DNA of 64,000 nt from Propionibacteriaceae bacterium UBA6122 (GCA_002428365.1 DIVW01000005.1:56110-120109); one strand, 5' to 3'. Shown: positions 24,218 through 33,804, numbered from the stretch's first letter. Made by a program: numbers and translations. Notes: generated from the sequence alone by a model not told the origin.

Positions 24218-24946
24218 ATGGCAATCGCCTTGTCCAGTCGTACAAAAGTGAGCGAAGACTTGGCCATTCTTTTGGCCGAGCCCTTGGCCAAGGGCGAGTT
24301 GGTCGCTGGTGACCCCATCGCTTCCGAGGTTGAACTCGCCGAGACCTATGGCGTCAGTCGTCCCGTGGCCCGCGAGGCCGTGCAAATGCTTGCCCTTGCC
24401 GGGGTGCTCCTGGTGCAACATGGCAAGCGAACCACGGTGCGGCCCGAGCGGGAGTGGAATGTGCTTTCCCCGTCGGTGAATATCGCCTTCGAGCGGGCCG
24501 GGCGAGGCGATGAGCTGCGCCGCCAACTCTATGAAGTTCGCCTCGTTCTGGAGAGCGCCTGCGCCGGGATGGCCGCCCAGCACGCCACCGCCGGGGAGCG
24601 CGACAACATTCGCGCGATTGTCGAGCGCACCACCGAATTGGCCGGAGCAAACGGCTCCATGGAGCGATTCTTGGAGCTTGATCGGGTCTTTCACGGTCTG
24701 CTCTATTCGCTCACGGGAAACCTGCCGATGAGCCAGATCGCGCGTGACGTGCAGGGCTATTTGGCCAGCTCCTGGGAGTCCTCAAAGCTGACCGAGGCCG
24801 ATATGTCCGAATCCGCTCGGCAGCATGAGGTGATCGCCCAGGCGGTTATCGCTGGTGACTCAGAAGCGGCAAAGAAGGCGATGGATCACCACATCAGGTG
24901 GGCTGCGACCATCGAACGGGTCGATCCCGAGCCCGAAAGGTCGTGA
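24218..24946 (+). CDS. GntR/FadR-family transcriptional regulator (FCD domain)
   Basis: A 242-residue regulator. The N-terminal winged helix is centred on SEVELAETYGVSRPVAREAV (about residues 36-55). The C-terminal FCD domain shows the metal-binding set: LDRVFHGLL (Asp and His), SARQHEVIAQAV (His) and AMDHHIRWA (His). Such regulators bind sugar-acid ligands and usually repress; the two palindromes at 24139 and 32096 are its likely targets. GGGAGGAA precedes ATG. The SDR gene overlaps its stop (GTGA), so it heads the rightward sugar-acid operon and probably regulates itself. Confidence 0.92.
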   Translation: MAIALSSRTKVSEDLAILLAEPLAKGELVAGDPIASEVELAETYGVSRPVAREAVQMLALAGVLLVQHGKRTTVRPEREWNVLSPSVNIAFERAGRGDELRRQLYEVRLVLESACAGMAAQHATAGERDNIRAIVERTTELAGANGSMERFLELDRVFHGLLYSLTGNLPMSQIARDVQGYLASSWESSKLTEADMSESARQHEVIAQAVIAGDSEAAKKAMDHHIRWAATIERVDPEPERS

Positions 24947-25731
24947 CCACGCTGGCGAGCGCCGTCGTCACGGGGGCAGCGTCGGGAATCGGGAGAGCGA
25001 TCGCCCAACGCCTGCACCGCGACGGACGCGCAGTCGTCCTGGTCGACCTCGACGAGGTTGCCCTCCGGGGCGCAGTCGCCGAGCTGGGTGCGGCGGTGGT
25101 CGCGGTGGGCGGTGATGTTGCCGATCCGGCGACCCACCTAAATGCGCTGGCTGCCGCGGCAGAATTGGGTCAACTCGATGTTTGGGTGAACTGTGCTGGG
25201 ATCACTCGTAGCACTCCGCTGCCGGAACTCACGGCTGTTGAGGCCGCGTTGAGTATTGATACCAACCTTTACGGCACCTTGTGGGGCACCCAAACCGCCG
25301 TCGCGCACTGGTTGAGCGAGACCGCCGGGGGCGCCATCGTGAACATCTCTTCGGTGCATGGGCGCCGCGCCTACCCCGACCATGCGGTCTACGAAATGAC
25401 CAAAGCAGCCATCGAAGCCCTCACTCAAAACGTGGCGGTCAGCTACGCCTCGCGCGGCATTCGTGCCAACGCGGTTGCGCCCGGCGCGGTCAGCACTCCA
25501 GCACTCGACCAATCGCTGGCTTCGGCCACCGACCCGGCAGCAGCTCTGGCTGAGCTGACGGAGTTCATTCCCGCTGGACGGATGGCTGAGGCCGAAGAGA
25601 TTGCCGCAGCCGTGGCATTCCTGCTTTCGCCGGAGGCCAGCTACATCACCGGCCAGACGTTGGTGATGGACGGAGCCATGACCGCGCACATTGGATTTGA
25701 GCCCGATCCGAACGCTAAGCGGGCCAAATGA
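24943..25731 (+). CDS. Short-chain dehydrogenase/reductase (sugar dehydrogenase-like)
   Basis: A 262-residue classical SDR. The NAD(P) motif is TGAASGIGRAI, then NCAGIT, catalytic Ser in NISSVHGRRA, Tyr and Lys in YEMTKAA. In this setting it most likely oxidises an aldose to its lactone, or a downstream sugar acid. The acidic Asp after the second strand (VLVDLDEV) favours NAD+. The GTG start overlaps the regulator stop, and it overlaps the dehydratase start by ATGA. Confidence 0.88.
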   Translation: MTTLASAVVTGAASGIGRAIAQRLHRDGRAVVLVDLDEVALRGAVAELGAAVVAVGGDVADPATHLNALAAAAELGQLDVWVNCAGITRSTPLPELTAVEAALSIDTNLYGTLWGTQTAVAHWLSETAGGAIVNISSVHGRRAYPDHAVYEMTKAAIEALTQNVAVSYASRGIRANAVAPGAVSTPALDQSLASATDPAAALAELTEFIPAGRMAEAEEIAAAVAFLLSPEASYITGQTLVMDGAMTAHIGFEPDPNAKRAK

Positions 25732-27458
25732 GCCCTTTCAAGCTACGAAGCGCTGCCTGGTTCGACGGTGATGATGAGGTGGCCGTCCTGCACCGGGTGG
25801 CCGCTGGCATCACCGCGGAGGATCGCGGTCGACCGATCATCGGCATCGCTGACACCTCTTCGGCGCTCAATCCCTGCCAAGCCGGTTTCGCCGCCATCTT
25901 TCCTGAGTTGGAGCGCGGCATTCGAGACGGCGGGGCGGTGCCCGTCCGATTCCCGGTGATGTCCCTGGGCGAAGATCTGATGAAGCCCTCGGCAATGCTC
26001 TACCGCAACCTGGTGGCCATCGAGCTCGAAGAGCAGGTGCGCGCCCACCCGCTGGACGGTGTCGTTTACCTAGCCAACTGCGACAAAACGGTGCCGGCGG
26101 CCCTGCTGGCTGCGGCCAGCGCTCGGCTGCCAGCCTTGCTGCTGCTGGGCGGTTCGCGCTCAGCCCCGCTGTTCGCTGGTAGGCGCCTAGGCTCTGGCAC
26201 TGACCTGTGGCGGGCGCTGGAAGATCGTCGGGCCGGTGCGCTCGATGATGGCCAATGGCAGCAGCTGGAGCAGACCTTGACCTGTGCTGGCGGCGGCTCC
26301 TGCAACACGATGGGGACTGCCTCCACGATGGCCTTGGTAACCGAGGCGCTGGCCATGGCGTTGCCGGGTTCGACGGGTTGTGCGGTCGATTCTCCCGAAC
26401 TGGCCGAGATCGCCTACCGCACCGGACGGATCGTCGCGGAGGCCGCCGGCACCGGCGGCCCCGGTGCCGATGAAGTGATGACCGCTGCTGCGGTAGAGAA
26501 TGCGCTGCGACTGGTGGCTGCAGTCGGCGGCTCGACCAACTCGGTGATCCACTTGGCAGCGGTCTCAGGCCGCCTGGGACGCGGCCTCGATTTGGCCGAG
26601 GTGGATCGGCTCTGGGCCGAGGTGCCATTGCTGGCCGACGTGGAACCCTGTGGCTCGCAGTTGGCGCACGACTTCCATGATGCTGGCGGATTGGCCACCT
26701 TGGCGGCCGAGATGCTGCCAGCGGGGCTACTCGATGGGCAGGTTCGGCTGGCCAGCGGCCAGACGGTTGCCGAACTCGCCGAGGAAGCGGTCGGTTCGCA
26801 GTCCGTGATTCGTCCGGTTACTGATCCGGTGCTGCCCGCTCCGACCTTGGTGGTGGTGGCTGGCAGCCTGGCCCCCGACGGCGCGGTGCTCAAGACTGCC
26901 GCCGCCAGCCCGCACCTTTGGCAACACACCGGCCGGGCAGTGGTGTTCGACGACTATGCCGATATGCGGGCTCGCCTTGATGACCCAGAGCTTCCGGTCA
27001 CCGCAGAAGAGGTGTTGGTGGTGCGCAATTGCGGACCAGTCGGTGTGCCAGGGATGCCGGAGTGGGGAATGGCGCCGATTCCGGCTGCGCTGGCAGCTGC
27101 TGGGGTACGCGACATGGTGCGGGTCAGCGACGGCCGGATGAGTGGCACCAGCTTTGGCACCGTGGTGCTCCACGTGGCCCCAGAAGCGGCTATCGGTGGG
27201 CCGCTGGCCCTGGTGGCTGATGGCGATCTCATCTGCCTGGACGTGGCCGCCCGGCGACTCGACCTACTGGTTGACCCGGCCGAGCTTGAGCGGCGGCGGG
27301 CGTCTTGGCAGCCAGGAGTTGATGAGCACCTTCGTGGCTGGCCAAGGCTCTACCGGGACCACGTCAGCCAAGCGCCGCTTGGCTGCGACCTCGACTTCCT
27401 GACCAGCCCGACGCAGGAATCTCGCCGCTTCGTGCCGCCCGTGGTCGGACGCTCGTGA
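25728..27458 (+). CDS. IlvD/Edd-family sugar-acid dehydratase
   Basis: A 576-residue dehydratase related to dihydroxy-acid and xylonate/arabinonate dehydratases, with an Fe-S cluster and Mg2+. It converts an aldonic acid to its 2-keto-3-deoxy acid. The cluster Cys residues appear in LNPCQAGF, ANCDKTVP and GGSCNTMGTAST. The C-terminal half has VRVSDGRMSGTSFGTVVLHV, the family's substrate loop. The neighbours (SDR, lactonase, aldolase) favour the sugar-acid branch, not branched-chain amino acid synthesis. Confidence 0.9.
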   Translation: MSPFKLRSAAWFDGDDEVAVLHRVAAGITAEDRGRPIIGIADTSSALNPCQAGFAAIFPELERGIRDGGAVPVRFPVMSLGEDLMKPSAMLYRNLVAIELEEQVRAHPLDGVVYLANCDKTVPAALLAAASARLPALLLLGGSRSAPLFAGRRLGSGTDLWRALEDRRAGALDDGQWQQLEQTLTCAGGGSCNTMGTASTMALVTEALAMALPGSTGCAVDSPELAEIAYRTGRIVAEAAGTGGPGADEVMTAAAVENALRLVAAVGGSTNSVIHLAAVSGRLGRGLDLAEVDRLWAEVPLLADVEPCGSQLAHDFHDAGGLATLAAEMLPAGLLDGQVRLASGQTVAELAEEAVGSQSVIRPVTDPVLPAPTLVVVAGSLAPDGAVLKTAAASPHLWQHTGRAVVFDDYADMRARLDDPELPVTAEEVLVVRNCGPVGVPGMPEWGMAPIPAALAAAGVRDMVRVSDGRMSGTSFGTVVLHVAPEAAIGGPLALVADGDLICLDVAARRLDLLVDPAELERRRASWQPGVDEHLRGWPRLYRDHVSQAPLGCDLDFLTSPTQESRRFVPPVVGRS

Positions 27459-27495
27459 ATACCACCGCCGCAACACTGTTCGAAGGGAACCAACC

Positions 27496-28419
27496 ATGAC
27501 TGCCACACCGCTACGGGGTGTGTTGCCCGTGCTGCAGACGCCTTTCGGGCCTCGCGGTGAACTGGATCTGGACGTCCTCACCCAAGAGGTTGACTGGGTG
27601 CTCGACCAAGGCGTCGCTGGAGTCACGACTGGCATGGTTTCCGAACTGCTCCGGCTCACTGAATCTGAGCGAACCGTATTGACCGAAGTGGTTGTCTCGG
27701 TGGCTCGACGCCGCGGTGCGATCAGTGTGATCAGCTGTGGCGCCGAGAGCACGCGCACTTCGGCGGCAATGGCCCGGCACGCCGCTGAGGCAGGTGCGGA
27801 TGCGGTGATGATCAACCCGCCGCTCACCGCAGCCTTGGACGCCGGCGAGCTGGCCAAGCACTTTTCGGCCATCGTTGAGGCCATCGACATTCCGATGGTG
27901 GTGCAGGACGCCAGCGGCTATGTCGGCCAGCCGTTGAGCCTGAATCTCCAACTGTCGCTGCTGGATCGCTATCCCGATCAGATCTACTTCAAACCCGAGG
28001 CCAGCCCGATCGGCCAGCGGCTGTCGAGGCTGCGCGACCTCACCGCCGGTCGCGCCCGGATCCTGGAAGGTACCGGTGGTGCAGCATTGCTCGACAGTTA
28101 TCGCCGCGGCATTGTCGGCACCATGCCGGGGGCTGAAGTGTGTTGGGCAGTCCAACGTTTGTGGTCATGCCTGGAAACCGGTGATTGGCCGACTGCATAT
28201 CGCCTCTCCGGCATCCTCAACGCGATGATTGGCATGCAGACTTCGCTGGACGCTTTTGTGGCGGTAGAAAAGCACCTGCTGGTGCGCCAGGGCGTGTTCA
28301 CCTCCACGGCGGTCCGCACCCCGTCCTCGTTCCTGTTGGACGCTGAAACTGGGGCCGAAATCGATCGCCTCTTTGACCTGCTAGTTGAGGCGGTAGCCGA
28401 ACCGGCCGAGGTTGCATGA
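27496..28419 (+). CDS. DHDPS/NAL-family aldolase (2-keto-3-deoxy sugar acid)
   Basis: A 307-residue class I aldolase of the dihydrodipicolinate synthase family. The opening LRGVLPVLQTPFGPRGELD and GVTTGMVSELLRLTESER are typical. The Schiff-base Lys is in QIYFKPEASP, and MVVQDASGYVG replaces the YY motif of true DapA, pointing to a 2-keto-3-deoxy-acid aldolase. Product would be pyruvate plus an aldehyde. It lies 37 bp after the dehydratase and overlaps the lactonase by ATGA. Confidence 0.88.
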   Translation: MTATPLRGVLPVLQTPFGPRGELDLDVLTQEVDWVLDQGVAGVTTGMVSELLRLTESERTVLTEVVVSVARRRGAISVISCGAESTRTSAAMARHAAEAGADAVMINPPLTAALDAGELAKHFSAIVEAIDIPMVVQDASGYVGQPLSLNLQLSLLDRYPDQIYFKPEASPIGQRLSRLRDLTAGRARILEGTGGAALLDSYRRGIVGTMPGAEVCWAVQRLWSCLETGDWPTAYRLSGILNAMIGMQTSLDAFVAVEKHLLVRQGVFTSTAVRTPSSFLLDAETGAEIDRLFDLLVEAVAEPAEVA

Positions 28420-29294
28420 GGTCCTGGCCGCAGCTGCGGCCCGATGGACGGACCAAGCGGGTGGACCTGCCCGCGCTGCTGGCCACCAACCCTTCGGCGC
28501 TAGCCCGGCCGGTCGATGGGGCAGTTGCTGAGCTGGGGGAACACCCAGTCTGGTCGGATCGGCACCACGGGCTGCTCTGGGTGGATATTGACGCTGGAAG
28601 GGTGCTGCAGACCTCCGCAGCCGGCGTCACCACCGAGCTTGTCGCGGTGAGCGGCACTGTTGGTGCGGCATTGCCGACCGCAGCTGGGCGGCTGGTCCTG
28701 CTAGCCAGCGAGGGAGCGCTCTCGGTGGCGGACGACGGCAGCGACCCGCAGTTGCTGGCCACGGCGCCGCCGCCTGGAATGCGGTTCAACGATGCCGGGC
28801 TGGACGCAGCCGGACGGCTGTGGGCCGGAGTGTTGCCGATCGAGGACCCAGCCCCTGGTGAGCCGCTCACCGGCCAGTTGTGGCGTCTGGGCGACGGGGG
28901 TCAGTGGCAGGTCGAGTTCGCCGAGATGGGCTGCCCCAACGGCATCGGGTGGTCAGCAGATGGTCGCACCATGTTGTGCTGCGAATCTGACTCTCGACAG
29001 ATCGCGGCCGCCGACTACGACCCGCAAACTGGGCAGGCCGCGAATTGGCGGGTGGCCTGGGAGTTCGCCGGTGCCGGTGATTGGGTACCTGATGGATTGG
29101 AATGGCTGGCCGATGGCCGCCTGTGGGTTGCTTTCTGGGGCCTCGGGGTTGCGGTCCGGTTCACTGCTGCGGGTGAGGTTGATCTGGTGCTTAGCACTGA
29201 AGATGTGCGCACCACCAGCGTTGGCACCGGCAGCGATGGCCGCATTTGGGTCACCGCCGCCGCTGGGCTATCGGTGGCCACCGAGCCGTCCTGA
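28416..29294 (+). CDS. SMP-30/gluconolactonase-family lactonase
   Basis: A 292-residue six-bladed beta-propeller lactonase that would open the sugar lactone made by the SDR. Metal ligands of the family are visible: Glu in AELGEHPVW, Asn in MRFNDAGLD, Asn in CPNGIGWS, Asp in VPDGLEWL. The order matches SMP-30 and Caulobacter-type xylonolactonases. The start ATG 28416 overlaps the aldolase stop. Last gene of the rightward operon; the leftward oxidoreductase gene ends 95 bp further on. Confidence 0.9.
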   Translation: MRSWPQLRPDGRTKRVDLPALLATNPSALARPVDGAVAELGEHPVWSDRHHGLLWVDIDAGRVLQTSAAGVTTELVAVSGTVGAALPTAAGRLVLLASEGALSVADDGSDPQLLATAPPPGMRFNDAGLDAAGRLWAGVLPIEDPAPGEPLTGQLWRLGDGGQWQVEFAEMGCPNGIGWSADGRTMLCCESDSRQIAAADYDPQTGQAANWRVAWEFAGAGDWVPDGLEWLADGRLWVAFWGLGVAVRFTAAGEVDLVLSTEDVRTTSVGTGSDGRIWVTAAAGLSVATEPS

Positions 29295-29389
29295 GGCAGT
29301 CATGGGGGCGCGAAGGCGCCGAGGCTGCGCGGTATCGCTGAGCAGCCGCTCCGACCGTTGATCCTGGCGGTGGCCGGAGCGGCTGGATC

Positions 29390-30661
29390 TCAGCGGTCCC
29401 AAAGACCTCCCCCGAAGAGGAGTTCATCGGTGCGGCCCCACACCTGCTGGGCATACTCGACCCCAGCCTGCGTTGGTCGCACATCGCCGAGGACGCTCGG
29501 CCAGGGGTCAGCCCCGGTCCGAGTGGTCGGGTCGGGGGAGAAGTGGTCATTGGCCATCGCGGCCAATGCAGCCTTGTCATGCAGATCCGGCAGCGCGATC
29601 GCCCCGGATCCTTCCAGCGCGGACCGGTAGGCCAGCGCGCCGACCAGCGCCATTTGAACGCCTTTGTAGACGTCGAAGTAGGGCTGCTTGCCAGTGCGGA
29701 TCGCCTGGGCGAACTCGTAGTTCATGAAGAAGTCGCCGCCGCCATGCCCGGTGGCGCGGGCTTCGGCACCGAATAGCTGGAACTCCGGCTCATACGACAG
29801 CTCGGTGGGCACGCCCTCGGGCTTCTCGAACGGCTCGCGGCGTACTCGCAGGTGCTCCTCCAGGGGGCCGCGTCCGTTTTCCATCAGGCCGCGGTTGCCG
29901 ACGATTCGGACGTAGTTGCCGTGGCCACGCAGGTCGTATTGCAGCAGCTTCACCAGGGCGCCGTTGTCCATCTGCAGCACGATCATGGAGGCGGTGTCGC
30001 AGCGGCGCACGGTGAGCGCCTTGTTGGCATCGTCGGGGTCGTGGGGAATGACGAAACCGGAGACCTTCACCGGCACGGTGTCGGTGATGTACATCACCGG
30101 AGCCAGCGAATGCGAGCAGTAGTAGGTGACCGGCAGCCAGTTGCGCCAGTGGTCGGGGCCCATCGCGATCGAGTTGAACAGGTGAGCCGAAATTGGGTGG
30201 ACGTACTCGCCCTCGCCGTAACGGAAATCGCCGATCGTGCCCTCTTGGTAGAGCCGCCGCATCTCTTGGTTGTAGGCCATGAAGGGGTAGTTGTCGGCGA
30301 ACATATAGATCAGGCCCGACTCCTCAACCGCCTGCACCAGCGCGGCGCCTTGGGCCGGCGTGAAGCTGGCGGCAGTCTCGCTCATCACGTGTTTGCCGGC
30401 GCGCAGCGCCTTGATCGCGAAATCGGAGTGTTCGTGGAAGTAGTTGGCCAGCACCACCGCGTCCATGTCGTGGGCGAGGAACTCATCGAAGTCGGTGTAG
30501 GTGGCTACCTGGTGTTTGGCGCCGAACTCGACCAGGCGTTCTTCCCAGGTGTCGCACAGCGCGACCAGTTCCATGCCGACCACTGGGGTGGTCTGCTGAA
30601 TGAAGGTCTGGCCACGGCCGAGTCCGACGACGCCTACCCGGATGGGAGAAGGTTGGACCAT
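29390..30661 (-). CDS. Gfo/Idh/MocA-family oxidoreductase
   Basis: A 423-residue NAD(P)-dependent sugar or cyclitol dehydrogenase. The Rossmann motif is VGVVGLGRGQTFIQQT. The usual EKP motif is changed to ETAASFTPAQG, so the catalytic Lys typical of the family is absent here. A C-terminal alpha/beta domain follows. Larger Gfo/Idh proteins of this form occur in glycosidase operons. The ATG lies one base from the stop of the ceramidase-like gene, so the two are co-translated. Confidence 0.85.
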   Translation of the reverse strand: MVQPSPIRVGVVGLGRGQTFIQQTTPVVGMELVALCDTWEERLVEFGAKHQVATYTDFDEFLAHDMDAVVLANYFHEHSDFAIKALRAGKHVMSETAASFTPAQGAALVQAVEESGLIYMFADNYPFMAYNQEMRRLYQEGTIGDFRYGEGEYVHPISAHLFNSIAMGPDHWRNWLPVTYYCSHSLAPVMYITDTVPVKVSGFVIPHDPDDANKALTVRRCDTASMIVLQMDNGALVKLLQYDLRGHGNYVRIVGNRGLMENGRGPLEEHLRVRREPFEKPEGVPTELSYEPEFQLFGAEARATGHGGGDFFMNYEFAQAIRTGKQPYFDVYKGVQMALVGALAYRSALEGSGAIALPDLHDKAALAAMANDHFSPDPTTRTGADPWPSVLGDVRPTQAGVEYAQQVWGRTDELLFGGGLWDR

Positions 30662-30662
30662 T

Positions 30663-32051
30663 TCAGGGCTCCTGAATCATTGGTTGCACCGATGGGGGGC
30701 TGGGGTCTACACCGAGGGCGTCCAGCACGGCTTGGGCTACCTGCTCAAGGCTGCCTGGGCCAGCGGGAGTCTGCGTGACGGTGTAGCTGGGGTGGGCGTA
30801 GGCGGGCCGGGTCGGCAAGTAGAAGGCGCCGGCCCCGTTGGTGAGGTTGGCGATCAACACCGGCCGCGGCGCCAGCGCCTGGCGAAGGTGGGTGGCCAGC
30901 CAGGAATAGGCCTCACCGGGGTGAGCAACCAATACCAACTCGCCCAGCTGCCACAGCCACACTGGGTAGGGCAGCTGGGCGCTAGTTCCGGCGGCGAGGG
31001 TCACCAGCTCGGCTCGGGCAAGCCGCTCGGCGCGGATTTGCTCGGGTAGCTCCGCGTCTGGTTCGGTGGCGAGCTCGGCAGGATGCTGCTTGCGGGGCAG
31101 CGCCAGTTCGAGTCTGGCGACCTTCACCTGGCTGTTCGGGGACACCGGGCGTTCGGCCCACACGCCCAGGGGCGCGCCGGACTCGACGACGCCAGTCGGC
31201 ATCAGCCGTTGGTCGGGGGCTGGCATCAATTCAAGCGCGGCCAGCACGGAGTGGCCGAGGGCTCGACCGGCGCGATCAGCATCGGCGGGGTCGTCGCGGT
31301 ATTGCCGGGCTGGAGCCAACTCGCCGGAGGCGCCTTGCAAGAACATCGTCGTTGAGCCGGGAAGCTGGTCTTCGACCAGTTCGCGCAGCGCGCCCACGTA
31401 GTCGGGAGAGACCAGCTGATTGCCCCAGCCCAACACTGTGGGGTGGCAGGCGTAGGAGACCACTACGGCCAGCACAGCTTGGGATGCGTTGGTGACTCGG
31501 CCAATCAGCACGGTGTCGTCGGCTGGGGCGGTCGGGTTGTGGCCGACCACCGCCCGCGCGTCCCGCATTTCGTCGCGATCGGCGGCGAGTTGGCTGCGGC
31601 CCACGCCCCAAGCCAGGGTGGCTGGTTCGGCGGCGGCGATTGCTTGGGCAGCGGCGGCAGCAGCCTGGGTGGCGATCAGTTCGAGGTGCCCAGCCAGGTG
31701 TTCACCGCCGATCAGGCCGGCTTGACGGGTGCAGGGCGCCTGGCCGGAGTGGGTGTGGGTGGAGTGCAACAGCAGACGATCAGGGTGCAAACCGCAGCTG
31801 GTCAGGATTCGTTGGCGCACGACTGCTTCATCGGCCAGATCGGCCCATTCGCAGACGTCCAGACTGAGGATCACCAGGGGGCTTTCGCCGTCGATGATCG
31901 CCAGGGCGGTGGCGGTGAGTGGACGGTGGACGCCCACTGCAGTCTCCTCGCTGGCGGCACCCCACAGTTTCCATCGAGTGCCGGCTGGGGGAGTGATATC
32001 GAGGCGAGCGATACCAATCGAGGCGTGAAAGTCGCCTGAAAGCGCGTCCAT
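30663..32051 (-). CDS. Neutral/alkaline ceramidase-like hydrolase
   Basis: A 462-residue protein resembling the N-terminal domain of neutral/alkaline non-lysosomal ceramidases. Markers are IGIARLDITPPAGTRWKLWG at the start, HSTHTHSGQAP (metal-binding His motif) and CHPTVLGWGNQLVSPDY. In sugar-catabolic operons such proteins act on unknown substrates; a true ceramide substrate is unlikely. The start ATG 32051 has AAGGAGGT upstream; the longer frame would run into the operator. First gene of the leftward pair. Confidence 0.8.
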   Translation of the reverse strand: MDALSGDFHASIGIARLDITPPAGTRWKLWGAASEETAVGVHRPLTATALAIIDGESPLVILSLDVCEWADLADEAVVRQRILTSCGLHPDRLLLHSTHTHSGQAPCTRQAGLIGGEHLAGHLELIATQAAAAAAQAIAAAEPATLAWGVGRSQLAADRDEMRDARAVVGHNPTAPADDTVLIGRVTNASQAVLAVVVSYACHPTVLGWGNQLVSPDYVGALRELVEDQLPGSTTMFLQGASGELAPARQYRDDPADADRAGRALGHSVLAALELMPAPDQRLMPTGVVESGAPLGVWAERPVSPNSQVKVARLELALPRKQHPAELATEPDAELPEQIRAERLARAELVTLAAGTSAQLPYPVWLWQLGELVLVAHPGEAYSWLATHLRQALAPRPVLIANLTNGAGAFYLPTRPAYAHPSYTVTQTPAGPGSLEQVAQAVLDALGVDPSPPSVQPMIQEP

Positions 32052-32095
32052 CCTCACCTCCTTCTCCAGTTCCATCGTATCCAAAATACGGGCTA

Positions 32096-32113
32096 ACTTG
32101 TCAGAGGACAAGT
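32096..32113. promoter_or_regulatory. Putative FadR-type operator (site 2)
   Basis: ACTTGTCAGAGGACAAGT has perfect 7-bp arms and a 4-bp centre. It lies 45 bp upstream of the ceramidase-like gene and 107 bp upstream of the importer receptor gene. It shares both arms (one base apart) with the site at 24139-24156. Confidence 0.72.
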
Positions 32114-32220
32114 CACTGACTCAGTTGACAGCTGATCACCGGATGGCTAGCATCTGCGTCACTACCCTCCCGCACAACTCGAAGGAGCCGTGGCCTTTCC
32201 GCGGCAAGGAGGTCGGAGCA

Positions 32221-33804
32221 GTGAGCCCGCAGTTATCCACTACCGCCACGCGTAACGCTTGGCTCGTCCCGAAGGCGCAGCGGCGTTTGCTCGCTGTGGC
32301 CGCGGGCGCCGCTTTGCTTTTCGTCTCGGCCTGTTCGGGCGCTGCGCCCGCCAGTACGCCGAGCGCAACCAGCGAGGCACCGAAGGTCTTCACCGTTGGC
32401 ACCAGTGCCTCGATTAGCACCCTCGACCCCAACAAGGCCGTCGACCAGGCTCAGCTGCAGATCCTCAACCTCATCGGTGGGACGCTGACTGTCTTCAGCA
32501 AGGATTACTCGTCGGTCGACCCAGGATTGGCGACCTCATGGGAGGCCAGCGCCGATGGCCTGACCTACACCTTCCAGATCGCTAGCGGGCTGAAGTTCTC
32601 CGACGGCTCGGCATTGACCGCCAAGGACGTCGCGGCGACCCTCGATTGGGTCATCAACGACAAGGGCTCCTGGAATGCTGGCATGGTGGCCCATTGGGCC
32701 GGTGCAAAGCAGACGGGCGACTCAACGGTCGTCCTCACCCTCGACGACCCGCAGCCGTCCGTATTGTCGCTGCTGGCTGACCCCGAAATCGGCACCATCA
32801 TGCCGGCCGACAAACTGGGTGACGAGAAGTTCTACGTCAAGCCGATCTCGGCCGGGCCGTACATGCTGAAGTCGTTCGACCCGACCAATGGCAACGCCGA
32901 CTTGGTGCTGAACCCGAACTGGACGGGTGCCGTCCCGGCGGTGCCCGAAATCAAGTTCGTCTACATCCAGGACTCCAACACCCGTGGCGTGCAGCTCAAG
33001 GGCGGCTCGATCGACCTGGCTGAGAACATCCCGCCGAACACTTTGGCGCAGTTCAGTGGCGATGTTGAGGGTTCGGTGACGGCCGCCTTTGGTGGCAACT
33101 TCTTGATCCCCAACGACAAGAAGGGCATCCTCACCGATTCGAAGATCCGCCAGGCCGTCTCCATGGCCATCGATCGCAACCAGATCAGTGAAGTCATCTG
33201 GGCCGGGCAGGCCAAGCCGCTCTACCAGTTCTGGCCGAACACTTCCAAGCTGTCGCACCCAGTGCTGCCGGAGAAGGTCGACGTCGAAGGCGCCAAGGCG
33301 CTGCTGGTGGGCACCAAGTGCGAAAACGGTTGCGAACTGAAGTTCTCCTTCCAGCCCGGACAGCAGAGCACTGAAGATCTGGCCGCCCTGCTGACTGAGG
33401 ACCTGGCCAAGATCGGGATTACCTTCACCGCTCAGCGGGTTGAAGGTGGCGAAATGGGCACTCTGCAAAGCGACTTCGCCTTCGGCTTCATCAGCTCCGG
33501 TCTCTACGACTACGTCGATCGAGCCGACATCCTGCTGGCCCAGGGCGTGCAGTCCGACGGTGGCACCAATGCACTGTTCTCCGGTTACTCCTCACCCGAA
33601 ATGGACGCTCTCATCGCCAAGGCGATCTCGGCAACCGGTGATGAGCGGTCCGCGCTCATGCAGCAGATCAACGAGCAGTTCGCCAAGGACATGCCGCTGA
33701 TTCCGCTGGTCGACTGGGCTTTCGTGAATGCGAAGAACACCGCGTCGAGCCAATGGGTCACGTTCGAGCCGACCGGGTGGCTGCGCGTGGCCACCAAGAG
33801 CTAG
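32221..33804 (+). CDS. Family 5 solute-binding lipoprotein of the island's ABC importer
   Basis: The receptor for the five-gene importer, about 527 residues. The start is GTG 32221: AAGGAGG lies 9 bases upstream, and the longer frame has no ribosome site. The N-terminus has a basic region (PKAQRRLL), a hydrophobic helix and lipobox VSAC, then a Ser/Thr/Pro linker. The mature SBP_bac_5 fold includes KIRQAVSMAIDRNQISEV. Family 5 receptors can bind oligosaccharides as well as peptides; in this island a xylo- or other oligosaccharide ligand is the best guess. Confidence 0.92.
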   Translation: MSPQLSTTATRNAWLVPKAQRRLLAVAAGAALLFVSACSGAAPASTPSATSEAPKVFTVGTSASISTLDPNKAVDQAQLQILNLIGGTLTVFSKDYSSVDPGLATSWEASADGLTYTFQIASGLKFSDGSALTAKDVAATLDWVINDKGSWNAGMVAHWAGAKQTGDSTVVLTLDDPQPSVLSLLADPEIGTIMPADKLGDEKFYVKPISAGPYMLKSFDPTNGNADLVLNPNWTGAVPAVPEIKFVYIQDSNTRGVQLKGGSIDLAENIPPNTLAQFSGDVEGSVTAAFGGNFLIPNDKKGILTDSKIRQAVSMAIDRNQISEVIWAGQAKPLYQFWPNTSKLSHPVLPEKVDVEGAKALLVGTKCENGCELKFSFQPGQQSTEDLAALLTEDLAKIGITFTAQRVEGGEMGTLQSDFAFGFISSGLYDYVDRADILLAQGVQSDGGTNALFSGYSSPEMDALIAKAISATGDERSALMQQINEQFAKDMPLIPLVDWAFVNAKNTASSQWVTFEPTGWLRVATKS

